A stretch of DNA of 24,549 nt, taken from JANWKA01 sp035533815. GTDB taxonomy: Bacteria; Bacteroidota; Bacteroidia; Chitinophagales; Chitinophagaceae. Location: NCBI GenBank assembly GCA_035533815.1, contig DATLTB010000048.1, positions 1 through 24,549 of the forward strand, read 5' to 3'. Positions 16,744 to 24,549 of the stretch are shown here, in pieces (position 1 is the stretch's first letter; every line of letters begins with the position of its first letter). The position numbers and the translations under genes are program-made. A model generated the notes under the pieces. The model saw only the letters and a list, made by a program, of their open reading frames with translations, had not been told where the DNA came from and made no database searches.

Positions 16744-19167
16744 ATGATCAGGAACTATTTTAAAGTAGCCCTACGGAATATCTGGAAGAGCAAAGGTTTT
16801 TCAGCGATCAATATACTTGGACTGGCTATTGGACTGGCTACCTGCATGATCATCCTTATGTATGTCAAACATGAACTAAGCTATGACCGGTACAACAAGC
16901 ATTTTGACCGGATATACCGGTTGGACTGCAATATCCGTTTTGGAGGGTCGAATTTGATCCTGGCAGTGGGACCGGCACCTCTCGGACCAGTGTTGAAGAA
17001 AGATGATCCCGAAGTGGAACAGTATGTCCGTTTCCGGAGCTTAGGAGGAATCCTGGTGAAAAAGGGAAATGAAAATATACAGGAAAGCAGGGTCATCTTT
17101 GCGGACTCTACCCTGTTTAAGGTATTTACTCTGCCAATGATTGCAGGTAATCCGGCCACAGCCCTTGTCGCCCCAAACAGTATAGTGATCACCGCTTCGA
17201 TGGCAATGAAATATTTCAATTCTACTGAAGTGATTGGAAAAACATTGCTGATCAATGATAGCTCTTTGTACCGGATAACCGGGGTGATCAGGGATATTCC
17301 TTCCCGATCCCATTTTCATTTCGATTTTTTCCTGCCCTTGTCCTCGCAAAGGAGAAGCCGAAGCAATAATTGGCTTCGCAGTAATTTTAACACCTATATT
17401 CTCTTGAGAAAAGGAACTAGTCCGGTATCCCTTGAATCGAAGTTTCCGGGGATGGTCCGCAAATATGTGGGTCCCCAGGTAGAGCAGTTGATGCATGTCA
17501 ACCTGGATCAGTTAAAGGCTAAAAACAATTATATGAAGTTTAGCCTGATGCCCCTGGGAAGGATACATCTTTATTCCAATAAGGTAGGTGAAATTGGAGC
17601 CAACAGCGATGTGGAATATATTTATATTTTTTCCGCAATAGCTTTATTTATTCTGATGATTGCCTGTATAAATTTCATGAACCTATCTACCGCGCGTTCA
17701 TCCGGAAGAGCCAGGGAGGTGGGTATCCGGAAAGTCCTTGGATCGCTGCGCAGTAACCTGATTACACAATTTTTAGCAGAATCATTATTAATCACCGGGA
17801 TCGCCATGCTATTTGCCATCCTTTTAGCCACCTTACTATTGCCGTATTTTAACGAGCTGGCAGGTAAAAAGCTGCATCTCGATTTATTCCGAGATCCAGA
17901 AATGATCCCTGGAATGTTGATTTTATTGCTAATTGTAGGTCTTCTGGCAGGCAGCTACCCGGCATTTTTTTTGTCTTCATTCCGGCCTGTCGAGGTGTTA
18001 AAAGGAAAACTTGCCAGTGGATTTCGTAGTGGCTGGCTAAGAAACAGCCTGGTAGTTTTCCAGTTTGTCATCTCCATTGTTTTAATCGTAGGTACAATAG
18101 TCATTTATAGCCAGCTGAGCTATATCCGAAACAAAGACCTTGGTTATGACCGAAATCATGTTTTGATCATTAATAATTGTTATCCCCTCGGAAATCAAGC
18201 CCCGGCTTTCAGAGCGGATATTTCCGGGCTGGCAGGAGTGTCGGAAGTCACCATGACCGGTTTTTTGCCCACGGCTAATAACGATGATGAGACGACATTA
18301 TTTAAGGGCCCAACCTTGGCGCCTCAGGATGCCATATCCATGCAATGGTGGAAAATTGATGAAAACTATATACCTGTTCTTTCCATGAAGATCGTTCAGG
18401 GAAGGAATTTTTCCAGCCAGTTCCCTTCAGACTCAGATGCGGTCATACTGAACGGAGCAGCAGTCAAATTGCTGGGATGGAAGGATCCGATCAACAAAAA
18501 ACTATTTCAACCTGTAGGTAATCATTTGGATGCCACAATTGCCTGGAATGTGATCGGGGTGGTGAAGGATTTTAATTTCAATTCCCTCCGCCAACAGGTT
18601 ACTCCCATGGCCTTGATACTCGGCACAGATGAAGGGAGCATTGCCTTGAAAATAAATACCGCTGATATCCAGGGTCTGATCCATCGGATTAACGGCATTT
18701 GGAGTTCCATGGCACCTGGTCAACCCTTCAGCTATTCTTTTATGAATGATGATTTCAACCGGATTTACCAGTCCGAACAGCGGACAGGACAAATATTCAT
18801 CTCATTTGCGATTTTGGCTGTTTTTATCGCCTGTTTGGGATTGTTCGGTCTGGTCACCTATGCAGCTGAACAACGTTTCCGGGAAATCGGGATCAGAAAG
18901 ACCCTAGGAGCATCAGTGATGGGAATAATTGCCATGATGTCAACTGATCTGTTAAAGCTTGTACTGATCGCCCTGGTAATCGCCACACCGATAGCCTGGT
19001 GGGCTATGAATCAATGGCTCCTGGGTTTTGCTTTTCATGTTGCCCTTTCCTGGAGGATATTTTTGCTTTCGGGATTTCTGGCGATTTGCATAGCACTGGT
19101 ATCCATCAGTATGCAAACCCTTAAGGCAGCGATGACAAATCCGGTTCAGGCATTAAGATCAGAATAG
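16744..19167 (+). CDS. FtsX/MacB-type ABC permease, third of three
   Basis: An 807-aa permease using the ATG at 16744, which gives MIRNYFKVALRNIWKSKG, aligned with the starts of the other permeases. A TTG ten codons upstream (16714) would add only an atypical extension. Parts in order are an N-terminal helix (about 21-41, INILGLAIGLATCMIILMYV), a periplasmic domain, a helix cluster with REVGIRKVLG (Glu325 to Lys330), a second periplasmic domain, and a final helix cluster with EIGIRKTLGA (714-723). It ends in KAAMTNPVQALRSE. The 138-nt gap before it is the largest inside the array and is AT-rich, so an internal promoter there is possible, although I cannot identify one. It lies 68 nt before the second ATPase gene, suggesting these two may be a pair. 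Confidence 0.93.
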   Translation: MIRNYFKVALRNIWKSKGFSAINILGLAIGLATCMIILMYVKHELSYDRYNKHFDRIYRLDCNIRFGGSNLILAVGPAPLGPVLKKDDPEVEQYVRFRSLGGILVKKGNENIQESRVIFADSTLFKVFTLPMIAGNPATALVAPNSIVITASMAMKYFNSTEVIGKTLLINDSSLYRITGVIRDIPSRSHFHFDFFLPLSSQRRSRSNNWLRSNFNTYILLRKGTSPVSLESKFPGMVRKYVGPQVEQLMHVNLDQLKAKNNYMKFSLMPLGRIHLYSNKVGEIGANSDVEYIYIFSAIALFILMIACINFMNLSTARSSGRAREVGIRKVLGSLRSNLITQFLAESLLITGIAMLFAILLATLLLPYFNELAGKKLHLDLFRDPEMIPGMLILLLIVGLLAGSYPAFFLSSFRPVEVLKGKLASGFRSGWLRNSLVVFQFVISIVLIVGTIVIYSQLSYIRNKDLGYDRNHVLIINNCYPLGNQAPAFRADISGLAGVSEVTMTGFLPTANNDDETTLFKGPTLAPQDAISMQWWKIDENYIPVLSMKIVQGRNFSSQFPSDSDAVILNGAAVKLLGWKDPINKKLFQPVGNHLDATIAWNVIGVVKDFNFNSLRQQVTPMALILGTDEGSIALKINTADIQGLIHRINGIWSSMAPGQPFSYSFMNDDFNRIYQSEQRTGQIFISFAILAVFIACLGLFGLVTYAAEQRFREIGIRKTLGASVMGIIAMMSTDLLKLVLIALVIATPIAWWAMNQWLLGFAFHVALSWRIFLLSGFLAICIALVSISMQTLKAAMTNPVQALRSE

Positions 19168-19218
19168 GATTAAACAATATGATTTGATCTTCAGAGATTA
19201 ATGCTGGATGATTTAAGC

Positions 19219-19235
19219 TTGTTAAAATCGGGTAA
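19219..19235 (+). repeat. Leader element, copy 2, before the second ABC ATPase gene
   Basis: TTGTTAAAATCGGGTAA lies directly before the ATG at 19236. It matches 14 of 17 positions of the element at 11010-11026, with the identical distance to the start codon. Confidence 0.5.
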
Positions 19236-19907
19236 ATGATAGACTTAACTCATATTTCCAAATGGTATATGACCGGAGGGAACAAAAATTATGTACTGAA
19301 GGATATAAATCTTTCTGTCCGGGAAGGGGAATTTGTGTCCGTCATGGGCCCTTCCGGTTCCGGCAAATCCACCTTGTTGCATATTCTGGGACTCATTGAT
19401 GAACCTACTGAAGGGTATCAGTATTTTATGGGAGAAGCAGTTCATCTGCTGAAGGAAAAACAGCGGTCAAACCTGACTAAGCAGTACATAGGTTTTGTTT
19501 TCCAGGCTTACCACCTGATTGATGAACTTACGGTTTATGAGAATATTGAGACACCCCTGATCTACCATAATATTAAATCAGCCGAAAGGAAAGCCCTGGT
19601 CGCTGATATGCTGGACCGTTTTCAAATAGTGGGTAAAAAGGATCTTTTCCCGGCCCAGCTTTCCGGAGGGCAACAGCAACTTGTCGGAATTGCCAGGGCA
19701 TTGATCTGCAGACCGAAGTTGCTATTGGCGGATGAACCTACCGGGAATTTGAATTCTAGACAGGGGGACGAAATTATGAATCTTTTTAAGAAACTGAACA
19801 GCGAAGATGAGGTGACCATCATCCAGGTCACCCATTCAGAAAAAAATGCAGGATATGGGAAAAGGATCATTCATCTGCTGGATGGCCACATTGATAAAGA
19901 AGAATAA
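19236..19907 (+). CDS. ABC transporter ATPase, MacB/LolD type (second copy, atypical D-loop)
   Basis: A 223-aa ATPase paralogous to the product at 11027. It has Walker A GPSGSGKST (38-46), Q-loop Gln90, signature LSGGQ (142-146), Walker B LLLADE (162-167) and H-loop His200 in VTHSEKN. Two positions differ from the usual form. The residue after LSGGQQQ is Leu149 instead of Arg (QQQLVGIARA), and the D-loop reads TGNLNS, with Asn173 replacing Asp. Catalytic Glu167 and His200 are intact, so it is probably active, but its cycle may differ from that of the first copy. It ends 16 nt before the TolC-like gene, indicating one transcript, and starts 68 nt after the third permease. The likely roles are a dedicated partner of that permease or an asymmetric partner of the first ATPase. 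Confidence 0.94.
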   Translation: MIDLTHISKWYMTGGNKNYVLKDINLSVREGEFVSVMGPSGSGKSTLLHILGLIDEPTEGYQYFMGEAVHLLKEKQRSNLTKQYIGFVFQAYHLIDELTVYENIETPLIYHNIKSAERKALVADMLDRFQIVGKKDLFPAQLSGGQQQLVGIARALICRPKLLLADEPTGNLNSRQGDEIMNLFKKLNSEDEVTIIQVTHSEKNAGYGKRIIHLLDGHIDKEE

Positions 19908-19923
19908 TGTCAAATCATATAAA

Positions 19924-21396
19924 ATGGAAAAAAAGAGATCGAACATAGCCCGATTGCTTTTATTAATATTAGCACCATTTTTTTTATTCGGATTAATATG
20001 CAATGGACAGAAGACGCTATCTGAGGGAGATTATACGCTGCAACAATGTGTCGAAATGGCCATCCGGAATAACCCCTTGGTAAAACAATCTGAGTTTACC
20101 ATGCTAAATGACCGGGTGAACCTTGAGGGAGCAATTGGGAATATGCTGCCCAGTGTAAATGGATTTTTCTCCCGGTCTATCTTTAATGGGAAAAGCATCA
20201 ACCCTTTCACGAACGCCTATATCAATCAGGGGAACACGGCAGACAATTATCAGATTACCGGCAGTATTGTCCTATGGAACGGATTCAGCATATATAACTA
20301 CATCAGACAAAGTTCACTGGCATACCAGGCAGGGAAAATGGATTGGCAACAGACCCGGGACCAGACAGCCATAACAGTAATCCTGGATTATCTGGCCGTG
20401 TTGAATCTGCAGGAACAACTGGATAATGCATTGTCCCAGGCCAGCGTCAATAAGGAGCAGACGGACCGGTTAACCACATTGAATAACCAGGGCGCAATAG
20501 CCCCTTCAGACCTGTATAATGAAAAGGGTCAGTTAAACAGCAGCCTGATTCAGGTCCTCAATACACGCAATGCATTATTAACGGCAAAACTGACCCTTTC
20601 CCAGGAGATGAACATTCCTTTTGATACAGCTATGCAATTAGAACCGCTGAAAATTTCGTCGATGATACTTTACAGTGATTCAGTTGACCGGATTTATCAG
20701 TATGCCTTGAAAAATCTACCTTTTGTCCGGGCAGCAAAGCTCCATGAAGAAAGTGCGAAAGAAGGTCTGAAATCTGCCAGGGGACAATTATTTCCGGTCA
20801 TTTCCCTGAATGGTGGGTTGGCTACCAATTATTCCAGTGTTGCCAGTTCCCAGGAATTGATCAGTACATCGGATGAACTCACCAGCAATTATGTGATGAT
20901 TAATAACGCTAAGGACCCGGTATATGGCCCTGTTTCAAATTATAACAGCTTGATGATACCATACCAGAAACAGATCAACAATAATTTTAATTCCTATATT
21001 GGACTTACCCTGCAAATACCGATTATCAATCGCCTGCAGGCCCGGGGAAAAGTAGCCCAGGCAAAAATAACCGAAGATCAGTCTGAATTCCAGCTAAAAA
21101 CCGCCAAGATACAGTTGAAACAGGCTATTGAACAGGATTATCTTAATATGACCAATGCTTACAGTTCATATCTGAATTTGGAGGACCAGGTGAAGGATTA
21201 TGCAGAATCTTTTCGTGAGGCAGGGGTAAAGTTTAATGCAGGTTCCATAAACTCCGTGGATTATATTACCGTAGAAAATCTGTTAAATCAAGCCAGGTTG
21301 AATCTGATTGCTGCAAAATATAATTATATCCTGGATAACCGTATCATGGATTATTATCAGGGAAGGCTGGGCATATCAACTTCGGGGACTGATTAA
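19924..21396 (+). CDS. TolC-like outer-membrane efflux protein
   Basis: A 490-aa outer-membrane factor. The ATG at 19924 gives a normal signal peptide (MEKKRSNIAR, then a hydrophobic run, cleavage probably near CNGQ-KTL). Upstream in-frame starts would overlap the ATPase gene and spoil the signal. YTLQQCVEMAIRNNPLVKQ is the classic first repeat of the family. The two long helical repeats, rich in Gln, Asn and Leu, are visible around 125-230 and 380-490. The cysteine near the signal end lacks a good lipobox, so it is probably not a lipoprotein. With the adaptor (9725) and the ABC genes it completes a tripartite exporter spanning both membranes. It is the last gene of the array and converges on the dehydrogenase gene across 107 nt, in which I see no convincing terminator hairpin. 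Confidence 0.93.
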   Translation: MEKKRSNIARLLLLILAPFFLFGLICNGQKTLSEGDYTLQQCVEMAIRNNPLVKQSEFTMLNDRVNLEGAIGNMLPSVNGFFSRSIFNGKSINPFTNAYINQGNTADNYQITGSIVLWNGFSIYNYIRQSSLAYQAGKMDWQQTRDQTAITVILDYLAVLNLQEQLDNALSQASVNKEQTDRLTTLNNQGAIAPSDLYNEKGQLNSSLIQVLNTRNALLTAKLTLSQEMNIPFDTAMQLEPLKISSMILYSDSVDRIYQYALKNLPFVRAAKLHEESAKEGLKSARGQLFPVISLNGGLATNYSSVASSQELISTSDELTSNYVMINNAKDPVYGPVSNYNSLMIPYQKQINNNFNSYIGLTLQIPIINRLQARGKVAQAKITEDQSEFQLKTAKIQLKQAIEQDYLNMTNAYSSYLNLEDQVKDYAESFREAGVKFNAGSINSVDYITVENLLNQARLNLIAAKYNYILDNRIMDYYQGRLGISTSGTD

Positions 21397-21503
21397 AACA
21401 AACTAGCAATTCTTTGGTCCCTAAAAATTATCATGCAGGCTGATTCATCAAAAAACCGGAATCGCCATGACCTGGAGATGGATTTCTCAAGCAGTATTGG
21501 CTA

Positions 21504-23027
21504 TCAAAGTGTGAGCTCTCCCCATCCTTTTCTATATTCCCTTTTTACAAATTGATTGGCAGGCTCAAAATTGGTTATTCTCATATTTTCTCCATCCCAT
21601 TTATAGGTAATATATCGCCCAGGAGTATTGTATTGCTCCATTTTTCCATAAACAGGATCGTTTTTAATCACTTTTTCCCGGAGGTTAAAACTACGCAATA
21701 ATAAATTTCCCATTAATACAGTTTCAGTCAGTGGACCCGCATAACCTTCGAAGGGAGAATCGACTTCCGCATTTCCATAACCGGCAATGCATGCATTGAT
21801 CCATTGCCACCAATGACCATCCATGTCCCCTTCCACACGGGGATACTTTTTAGGAACCTGTATATCCTTATTCAAGGAAAGGGGTAGCAGCCTGGGATTA
21901 TTACCACCCCATCCGCAGGAAATCTTTCCTTTGGTTCCAATGAACAGGCTTCCTCCCTCATAGTCATTTTGCTGAGGAGTATCCGCCAGTGCTTCATTTT
22001 CATTCACATCCGGATCCAATTCCTCTGGACGATCAGGAATCATCCCTCCGTCCATCCAATAAAGTTCCAGATCGCGGCCATCCTTTAACTTAAATTTATA
22101 TCGAAGTTTGCTGGATACCGGTATGCTCTGTGGGAAATCAGCTTCCTGGAATATACCCGAATAAATAGTGCTTGCATTGCAGGTCACCTCAGTGGGATAT
22201 CCCAGTTGGAGTAATTTAAAAGATGGGCCAATGATATGGCATGCCATATCTCCCAAGGCTCCGGTTCCGAAATTCCACCAACCCCTCCAGTTAAACGGGA
22301 CCAGGTTGTCAATATAATCTGCATTTTCAGCAGTACCCAGCCAAAGATCCCAGTTCAACTCTTTGGGCACGGGGGGATGTTGGTTGGGCCATGGTATCCC
22401 TTGGGGCCAGACAGGCCGGTTAGTCCAATTATATACCTTGAGTATATCGCCGATCAGACCTGCTTCAAACCACTCCCTGAGGGTTCGAACCCCTTCGCAG
22501 GAGGCTCCCTGATCTCCCATTTGAGTGACCACTTTATATTTTTTTGCTGCCTCTGTCAGGATGCGGGCTTCATATATATCATGAGCAAGGGGCTTCTGCA
22601 AATAAATATGTTTACCCAGTTGCATGGCATTTAATCCTACGATGGCGTGATTGTGATCCGGGATGGCTACGGAAACAGCATCAAAATGAGTATGTTCTTT
22701 TTCAAACATTTCCCGCCAGTCATAATAAAAGGTTGCTTTAGGGAATTCTTTCCGTCTGGGAGCAGCCATCCGGTCATCCACATCACATAGAAAGGCTATT
22801 TCGGCATTCTTCAATGGAGCATTGGCATAATGATGAATATCATTTTCTCCTTCACCCCCGCAACCGATTGCGGCGATATACAATTTATCACTTGGGGCTA
22901 CATAACCCTTCCCCCCAAGAACATGACGAGGAATGATGTAAAAGCCGGCTGCTGCCAAAGCAGTGTTTTTGATAAACTTACCCCTGCTCATTGTTTTATT
23001 TCCGAATGGATGTTTTCTTTCAGTCAT
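21504..23027 (-). CDS. Gfo/Idh/MocA-family NAD(P)-dependent oxidoreductase, exported-type
   Basis: A 507-aa sugar-type dehydrogenase. The Rossmann fold shows AAIGCGGEG (residues 52-60) and Asp82 after the second strand (FLCDVDD). The conserved catalytic lysine is Lys145 in YLQKPLAHD, where Gln replaces the more common Glu before it. GDMACHI (259-265, His264) is the second active-site block. An N-terminal stretch (SRGKFIKNTALAAAGFYIIP) resembles a Tat-type signal but has Arg-Gly instead of twin Arg. An in-frame Met13 directly before it could be the true start. Members encoded beside DUF1080 genes are linked to oxidation of glycosides at C3 to 3-keto forms. The DUF1080 gene lies 85 nt upstream on the same strand, so they are probably co-transcribed. 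The substrate is not predictable here. Confidence 0.92.
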   Translation of the reverse strand: MTERKHPFGNKTMSRGKFIKNTALAAAGFYIIPRHVLGGKGYVAPSDKLYIAAIGCGGEGENDIHHYANAPLKNAEIAFLCDVDDRMAAPRRKEFPKATFYYDWREMFEKEHTHFDAVSVAIPDHNHAIVGLNAMQLGKHIYLQKPLAHDIYEARILTEAAKKYKVVTQMGDQGASCEGVRTLREWFEAGLIGDILKVYNWTNRPVWPQGIPWPNQHPPVPKELNWDLWLGTAENADYIDNLVPFNWRGWWNFGTGALGDMACHIIGPSFKLLQLGYPTEVTCNASTIYSGIFQEADFPQSIPVSSKLRYKFKLKDGRDLELYWMDGGMIPDRPEELDPDVNENEALADTPQQNDYEGGSLFIGTKGKISCGWGGNNPRLLPLSLNKDIQVPKKYPRVEGDMDGHWWQWINACIAGYGNAEVDSPFEGYAGPLTETVLMGNLLLRSFNLREKVIKNDPVYGKMEQYNTPGRYITYKWDGENMRITNFEPANQFVKREYRKGWGELTL

Positions 23028-23112
23028 ATTTTTATTTTTTTGGAAATCAGGCTTGAAGGGAAGCTGATAATATGCAGAATCGTCAATTTTACCATATCCT
23101 TGAAATCATACG

Positions 23113-23847
23113 CTATAACTTCCGGATTTTAATATTACGGAACCATACCTGGGTCTCCCGTTCAGTGCCCTGGAAGGATATATGACCTGAATGAAAAGTT
23201 CCAAAACCCGGCATTCGGGCAAACTTACTGTGAGCAATTAATTCTTTCCAATGGGCATTCCACAATTGTGTATCCACCACTTTATAACCATTAAGGTAAA
23301 ATATTAGATGACCATGGTCGCAGATTATTTCAACCTGGTTCCACATTCCACCCAGAGTTACTGTTTCTGTGTCGACTGATATCAGGTCATAAAGCACACC
23401 TGCCCGGTGAAGAAGAAGCTTGCTGTCCGGGCTGCAGTTCCTGTCCACCACTTGCATCTCAGGGCCGGTTTCATAAGTTTCCTTATACTTGGGTGATTCA
23501 TGCACATAAAACATGATCCCGCTGTTAGTGCAGGGTTTTAGCTTCCATTGTACTTTAAGGTCAAAATTTCCAAACTCCTGATCTGAGACAAGGTCAGCAT
23601 AATCACGGGCAGAGCTTTTTGCATTTTTAATCAATACAATGGAGCCATTTTGCACCTGCCAGTCCACGCCAGGTCGATTTTCCAGGTATGAATGCCAGCC
23701 CATTAAATTTTTACCATTAAAAAGCAAATTCCATCCTTCTTTCTTTTCCTTTGCAGTGAGTTTGTTAATAACCTGGGCCCAGGACTGGTTGGAACCCAGT
23801 TGGCATATAATAAAAAGCCACGCGATTGATATCATTTTTTTATACAT
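23113..23847 (-). CDS. DUF1080 protein, probable 3-keto-glycoside hydrolase
   Basis: A 244-aa secreted protein with a signal peptide (MYKKMISIAWLFIICQLGSN, cleavage probably after SWAQ). The DUF1080 (PF06439) jelly-roll fold is recognisable by GWNLLFNGKNLMGWHSY near the mature start, DWQVQNGSIVL, FDLKVQWKLKPCTNSGIMFYV, GPEMQVVD and a final strand VWFRNIKIRKL. The family is related to concanavalin-like glucanases, and members act on 3-keto-disaccharides. Together with the dehydrogenase gene 85 nt downstream it suggests an oxidise-then-cleave route for glycosides in the periplasm. A start at Met5 is also possible; Met1 keeps two lysines before the hydrophobic core. No SusC/D or sulfatase genes are nearby, so the polysaccharide context is missing. 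Confidence 0.9.
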   Translation of the reverse strand: MYKKMISIAWLFIICQLGSNQSWAQVINKLTAKEKKEGWNLLFNGKNLMGWHSYLENRPGVDWQVQNGSIVLIKNAKSSARDYADLVSDQEFGNFDLKVQWKLKPCTNSGIMFYVHESPKYKETYETGPEMQVVDRNCSPDSKLLLHRAGVLYDLISVDTETVTLGGMWNQVEIICDHGHLIFYLNGYKVVDTQLWNAHWKELIAHSKFARMPGFGTFHSGHISFQGTERETQVWFRNIKIRKL

Positions 23848-24222
23848 AAATTGATTTTAGGATATTAATTTTCCGACCCCATTAAACTTTTTGTTCTTGG
23901 ATAAGAAGAAGTATACAAGATAGAAAATATTCCAGGTAATTCCAGTTTATCAGCACCATATTTATTTTATGGCTTCCTTTAAAGGAGACCGACCAATATC
24001 TAGAGTTATCTTTCTAACCTGCTTTGCCTTGGATATTTCTTCCCATTTGCTATTACTTTCCAATATTTCCTTTGGAGTTATAAAAATTGGAATTTCCTAA
24101 TACATATATATATATATTATTTATATTGTATAATTATATAAAATACAATTATATAAAAACATGTCATCGAATATTAAAAATGAGTAAAAATGTTCTTTGA
24201 GGGGTATTAAAAAAAACTTGTA
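23848..24222. other. AT-rich intergenic region with a short open stretch of unclear origin
   Basis: No intact gene is seen. On the minus strand 23962-24096 encodes 44 codons before a stop (including ITPKEILESNSKWEEI and ending in RSPLKEAIK). It has no Met and a stop immediately upstream, so it may be the tail of a decayed gene. Positions 24104-24117 are an (AT)7 run, and AATTATATAAAA occurs twice (24132 and 24147). Confidence 0.35.
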
Positions 24223-24247
24223 CAACCAAAAGGTTTCATTTAATTTG
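24218..24247 (+). promoter_or_regulatory. Candidate Bacteroidota-type promoter of the ArsR-family gene
   Basis: TTG at 24218-24220, a 20-nt spacer, and TAATTTG at 24241-24247 resemble the Bacteroidota -33/-7 pattern (TTG / TAnnTTTG), one base short in the -7 box. The first copy of the repeat lies in the spacer and the second just downstream, a classic layout for autorepression. Confidence 0.4.
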
Positions 24248-24266
24248 CAACCAAAAGGTTTCATTT
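24223..24266 (+). repeat. Tandem operator-like repeat containing AACCAAAAGGTT
   Basis: CAACCAAAAGGTTTCATTT occurs twice without mismatch, at 24223-24241 and 24248-24266, a 25-bp period. Each copy contains the inverted repeat AACC-AAAA-GGTT. The second copy ends 3 nt before the start codon of the ArsR-family gene, so bound protein would block transcription or translation start. Confidence 0.65.
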
Positions 24267-24269
24267 TTT

Positions 24270-24549
24270 ATGAGAAGAGATATATTTCAGGCAATAGCCG
24301 ACCCAACCAGGAGAGAAATCATCGGTTTGATTGCGCATCAATCGCTAAATGTTAACGCAGTGGCGGGAAATTTTAGCATGAGCCGTACCGCCATTTATAA
24401 GCATGTAAAAATACTGACAGAATGTGGTCTGATAATTATTTCTCAGAAAGGGCGGGAAAGATATTATGAGGCTAAATTGGAGAAATTGCACGAAGTGTCA
24501 GATTGGGTAGGGATCTATCGAGAATTTTGGAATGCCCGGTTTGATACTT
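24270..24549 (+). CDS. ArsR-family winged-helix transcriptional repressor (runs off the right edge)
   Basis: The first 93 codons of an ArsR-type regulator, with no stop inside the window. MRRDIFQAIADPTRREIIGL is the typical opening of the SRPBCC(AHSA1)-associated subgroup. The winged helix follows: NAVAGNFSMSRTAIYKHVKI (about residues 29-48, recognition helix around SRTAIYKHVKIL) and the wing IIISQKGRERYYEA (55-68). The conserved EKLHEVSDWV segment comes next. No metal-binding CxC pair is seen in this part, so it is probably not an arsenic or metal sensor. In this subgroup the next gene is often an AHSA1/START-domain protein, which would lie beyond the edge. The start ATG lies 3 nt after the second repeat copy, which suggests autoregulation. 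Confidence 0.9.
   Translation, partial: MRRDIFQAIADPTRREIIGLIAHQSLNVNAVAGNFSMSRTAIYKHVKILTECGLIIISQKGRERYYEAKLEKLHEVSDWVGIYREFWNARFDT

Noticed and set aside
21433..21555. 40-codon ATG frame on the plus strand after the TolC-like gene
   Set aside because: It overlaps the 3' end of the dehydrogenase gene in antisense and has no recognisable domain. Its codons look fairly coding-like, so a small remnant cannot be excluded, but support is too thin.
24104..24117. (AT)7 tract as a phase-variable switch
   Set aside because: It lies far from any start codon or identified promoter and is plausible as ordinary AT-rich intergenic DNA.

Overview
The window looks like a chromosomal segment from a member of the Bacteroidota. 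The evidence is family-level. There are long FtsX/MacB-type permeases of the Bacteroidota kind, a membrane fusion protein opening with MDRAIPKK, an alpha-2-macroglobulin/pbpC pair, a Gfo/Idh/MocA plus DUF1080 pair, and start codons generally without a clear Shine-Dalgarno. No rRNA, tRNA or CRISPR array was seen.

Layout. (1) 1-79, minus: the first 26 codons of a gene running off the left edge, possibly an IS630-like transposase, in AT-rich DNA. (2) 140-3277, plus: the 3' part of a bacterial alpha-2-macroglobulin gene, whose 5' part is missing at a sharp composition break near position 140. (3) 3339-5699, plus: pbpC. (4) 5789-9423, minus: a response regulator, a sensor kinase overlapping it by 11 nt, and a lipoprotein/outer-membrane protein. 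(5) 9424-9724: a divergent control region with an elaborate CGGACA palindrome. (6) 9725-21396, plus: one collinear efflux locus of membrane fusion protein, ABC ATPase, three large permeases, a second ABC ATPase and a TolC-like protein. (7) 21504-23847, minus: a DUF1080 protein and a Gfo/Idh/MocA dehydrogenase, probably for 3-keto-glycoside metabolism. (8) 23848-24269: AT-rich intergenic DNA. (9) 24270 to the right edge, plus: an ArsR-family repressor behind a duplicated AACCAAAAGGTT element.

How the parts may work together. The central 15.6 kb (5789-21396) reads as one unit. An NtrC-type regulator and a kinase with a very short extracytoplasmic loop are divergent from a complete MacAB-TolC-like export system, and a strong palindrome lies between them. 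I infer a signal-responsive, possibly peptide- or envelope-stress-responsive, efflux module. Its unusual points are the two-ATPase/three-permease composition, a second ATPase with altered D-loop and signature-adjacent residues, and a near-identical 17-nt leader at the same distance before both ATPase start codons. Substrate and sigma-factor dependence cannot be determined from sequence alone.
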